Of a DNA stretch of 64,000 nt, positions 61,961-64,000 are shown in pieces. The DNA comes from Chryseobacterium jejuense (GTDB lineage Bacteria; Bacteroidota; Bacteroidia; Flavobacteriales; Weeksellaceae), in NCBI RefSeq assembly GCF_900100075.1, contig NZ_FNEG01000005.1:124001-188000 (forward strand). The letters are read 5' to 3'. Position 1 is the first letter of the stretch. Each line of letters begins with the position of its first letter. Under the pieces are notes generated by a model that was not told where the DNA came from, ran no database searches, and was given only the letters and a program-made list of their open reading frames with translations. A program made the translations under genes and the position numbers.

Positions 61961-63889
61961 CTATTTATCCAAAACCTCGTAGATGGAATTATTACTTATA
62001 AATTCCGGTACAATCAGCTTTAGAATCTTAACCACTTCTACTTTTTCCTGCATTATAGAGGCTTCTGTTATCTGATTAACCAAGCGTTCAATTTCCGAAA
62101 ATGACATTGTAGGATCTTTGGAGATCATAATTTTCTCATTATGTGTAGGAAGGGTTTTTGCATTGTCACTTAGCAACTCTTCGTATAGTTTTTCTCCTGG
62201 CCTTAGTCCTGTATAAATAATTTTGATATCAATATTAGGTTCAAATCCTGATAGTTTTATCATTCTTCTTGCTAAATCGAGAATCTTAACAGGTTCTCCC
62301 ATATCGAAAACGAAAATTTCACCTCCTTGTCCCATAGTTCCGGCCTGAAGAACAAGTTCACAAGCTTCCGGAATGGTCATGAAATATCTTACAATATCAG
62401 GGTGTGTAATGGTAACAGGCCCTCCTGCCTCAATCTGTTTTTTGAAGTGAGGAATAACAGATCCGTTAGAACCCAAAACATTTCCAAATCTTGTGGTAAT
62501 GAATTTTGTGGTATTGTCTTCAGCGTGCTGTAAAGACTGAACAAATAATTCAGCAGCTCTTTTGGAGGCCCCCATTACATTGGTAGGGTTTACCGCTTTA
62601 TCAGTTGAAATCATTACAAATCGGTTGACTTTGTAACGACTGGATAAAACTGCAATATTCTTCGATCCTAAAACATTTACACGAATTGCTTCATTTGGAT
62701 TATTTTCTACAAGAGGAACATGTTTATAAGCCGCCGCATGGTATACCATTGAGAAGTTATAAGTCTGAAATAATGGTTCTACTCTATGAATATTAGATAC
62801 ATCAGCTAATACAAACTTGAACCTTATATGAGGGAATTTCTCCTTCATTTCAAGCTCTACATCATATAAAGGCGTTTCAGCCTGATCTAAAACAACAATT
62901 AAAGCTGGAGTAAACTGTGCAACCTGTCTTATAATTTCACTACCAATAGATCCTGCGCCACCTGTAACCAAAACATTTTTACCGTAGTGTCTGCTTTTAA
63001 CCTCTTCATTTTCAATCTTGATTGGCTTTCTATTAAGTAGGTCTTCAATCTGAAGATTTTTAATAGATCCTCCTAAATCACTATCTCTTAATTTTTGTAC
63101 TGACGGTGCTTTGAAAACATTAAGGTCTTTTTCTAAAAATAAATTGACCCACGCATTCATTTCATCCTTAGCCATCATTTCTTTTACAATAATAACTCCA
63201 TCAATAACAAGGTCATCCTTGGTAGTATTTTCAATCTTTTCTTTTGCATAGATTGGTTTACCCAAAAGTGATGCTCTTTTTGAATCAGTTCTTTGGGTTA
63301 AAAAACCAACTACATGATAAGGAAGATTAGGGTTATCTAAAATTGCTCTCGCAATAGCAATAGATTGTTCATCAATTCCCAGCACTAAAATTCTTTTTTT
63401 CAATGCGCTTCGTCTGTATTCTCTTACTATGTGAAAGAATTCTTTAACATAAAGTCTAAAGAGAAATAATCCCATAAAGGAAATGACAAAGTATAACACC
63501 AAATAAGGAGTCAAAATAAACTTTCCACCTGTAATCCAAAAGTATATCACATTGATTGTAGCAACAACAAACATTGTACTGAAGCACGATACAAGTAATT
63601 TAAACAAATCTATAAAAGTAGAATGCCTGATGATTCCAGCATATGTTTTAAAAAAATACATAAAGATCGTATTCACCATTATAATAAAAGCAAAAACAAT
63701 ACTTTTATCTTCATGATAAACAAAATCTTTTTGGGTTATTTTTTCTATGATATATGTAGAAAGAAATAGGGATATTACCAAAATGATAATATCTATTATA
63801 AGTATTATCCACCTGGGAAGATACCTTACATCTGAGAGATTGACAACATTATCTCCTCCAAATATTTTTTTTCTAAGAGAATTGTACAT
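61961..63889 (-). CDS. membrane nucleoside-diphosphate-sugar C6-dehydratase (PglF/WbpM-like)
   Basis: 642 residues: four N-terminal membrane helices (about 27-150), a Rossmann-like linker domain, and an extended SDR domain from ~300 with LVTGGAGSIGSEIIRQV. The catalytic motif is STDKAVNPTNVMGASKRAAE, with Met in place of Tyr ahead of the Lys, the SMK type of PglF/WbpM C6-dehydratases rather than the SYK type of FlaA1. It converts UDP-GlcNAc to UDP-2-acetamido-4-keto-2,6-dideoxyglucose. This opens the amino-sugar pathway and the locus. Confidence 0.92.
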   Translation of the reverse strand: MYNSLRKKIFGGDNVVNLSDVRYLPRWIILIIDIIILVISLFLSTYIIEKITQKDFVYHEDKSIVFAFIIMVNTIFMYFFKTYAGIIRHSTFIDLFKLLVSCFSTMFVVATINVIYFWITGGKFILTPYLVLYFVISFMGLFLFRLYVKEFFHIVREYRRSALKKRILVLGIDEQSIAIARAILDNPNLPYHVVGFLTQRTDSKRASLLGKPIYAKEKIENTTKDDLVIDGVIIVKEMMAKDEMNAWVNLFLEKDLNVFKAPSVQKLRDSDLGGSIKNLQIEDLLNRKPIKIENEEVKSRHYGKNVLVTGGAGSIGSEIIRQVAQFTPALIVVLDQAETPLYDVELEMKEKFPHIRFKFVLADVSNIHRVEPLFQTYNFSMVYHAAAYKHVPLVENNPNEAIRVNVLGSKNIAVLSSRYKVNRFVMISTDKAVNPTNVMGASKRAAELFVQSLQHAEDNTTKFITTRFGNVLGSNGSVIPHFKKQIEAGGPVTITHPDIVRYFMTIPEACELVLQAGTMGQGGEIFVFDMGEPVKILDLARRMIKLSGFEPNIDIKIIYTGLRPGEKLYEELLSDNAKTLPTHNEKIMISKDPTMSFSEIERLVNQITEASIMQEKVEVVKILKLIVPEFISNNSIYEVLDK

Positions 63890-63965
63890 TGTCTATGTTT
63901 GTGTTCATATTTTTAGTTTGTGTAAGATTCAATTATCCACCAATGATAATTTCGATACAATCATG

Positions 63966-63973
63966 CAAAAATA
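63966..63973 (-). promoter_or_regulatory. candidate -7 element of the polysaccharide locus
   Basis: TATTTTTG on the minus strand matches TAnnTTTG, 77 bases before the first gene. I see no good -33 TTG before the window edge, so this is tentative. Confidence 0.3.
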
Positions 63974-64000
63974 AAATAAAATTCTATTCAGTTACTGAAA

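Overview
The window reads as chromosomal DNA of a flavobacterium, most likely Chryseobacterium or a close relative. The evidence is the AT-rich composition, Bacteroidetes-type promoters (TAnnTTTG at -7, TTG near -33), a PorX-type regulator and a type IX sorting domain, the fused LpxC/FabZ enzyme, and GG-leader 'bacteriocin-like' peptides of the kind annotated in Chryseobacterium. I saw no rRNA, tRNA, CRISPR array, transposase, integrase or phage gene.

Layout. Positions 1-8.4 kb hold housekeeping and accessory genes: a truncated arginine decarboxylase, a lipoprotein phosphatase, thiamine pyrophosphokinase, a cobalamin adenosyltransferase, a TonB-dependent receptor, a lipoprotein, and a DinB gene facing a WYL regulator. 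At 8.4-13.2 kb are an ABC exporter, a flavohemoprotein-NsrR nitric oxide operon behind a perfect 43-bp palindrome, and LptB. At 13.3-14.6 kb are a TM2 protein and three double-glycine leader peptides, two of them in a tandemly duplicated unit. At 14.7-20.5 kb are hemB, a minimal T9SS sorting-domain protein, a NatA/NatB-type ABC pair, a beta-barrel protein and sucD. At 20.5-26.7 kb is a lipid A cluster (lpxD paralogue, efp, lpxA, lpxC/fabZ, lpxD) plus an HD phosphohydrolase. At 26.9-36.2 kb are an S41 peptidase, PorX, YciI, exonuclease III, an RlpA-like protein, a 1.2-kb stretch with no recognisable gene, two secreted tail-fibre-like proteins and rimO.

Positions 36.3-63.9 kb are one 27-gene surface-polysaccharide locus, all on the minus strand and transcribed from the right. 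It opens with a PglF/WbpM-like dehydratase, Wza export protein, nucleotide-sugar dehydrogenase and Wzc kinase. Then come GDP-mannose and UDP-galactofuranose supply, the Wzx flippase, a Wzy-like polymerase, glycosyltransferases and a secreted beta-helix protein. It ends with a PglC/PglD/PglE-like amino-sugar set wrapped around an acyl module (two acyl carrier proteins, a KAS III-like synthase, a VOC protein, an FkbH-type HAD protein and an SDR reductase).

The most interesting inference is that this acyl module builds a non-acetyl, probably hydroxylated acyl group on an acyl carrier protein, and that the PglD-like transferase places it on the 4-amino group of a 2-acetamido-4-amino-4,6-dideoxy sugar made by the PglF-like and PglE-like enzymes. 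The other points of note are the palindromic NsrR-type operator, the duplicated GG-peptide unit with a remnant of the TM2 gene, the C-terminal extension of LptB and two different LpxD proteins.
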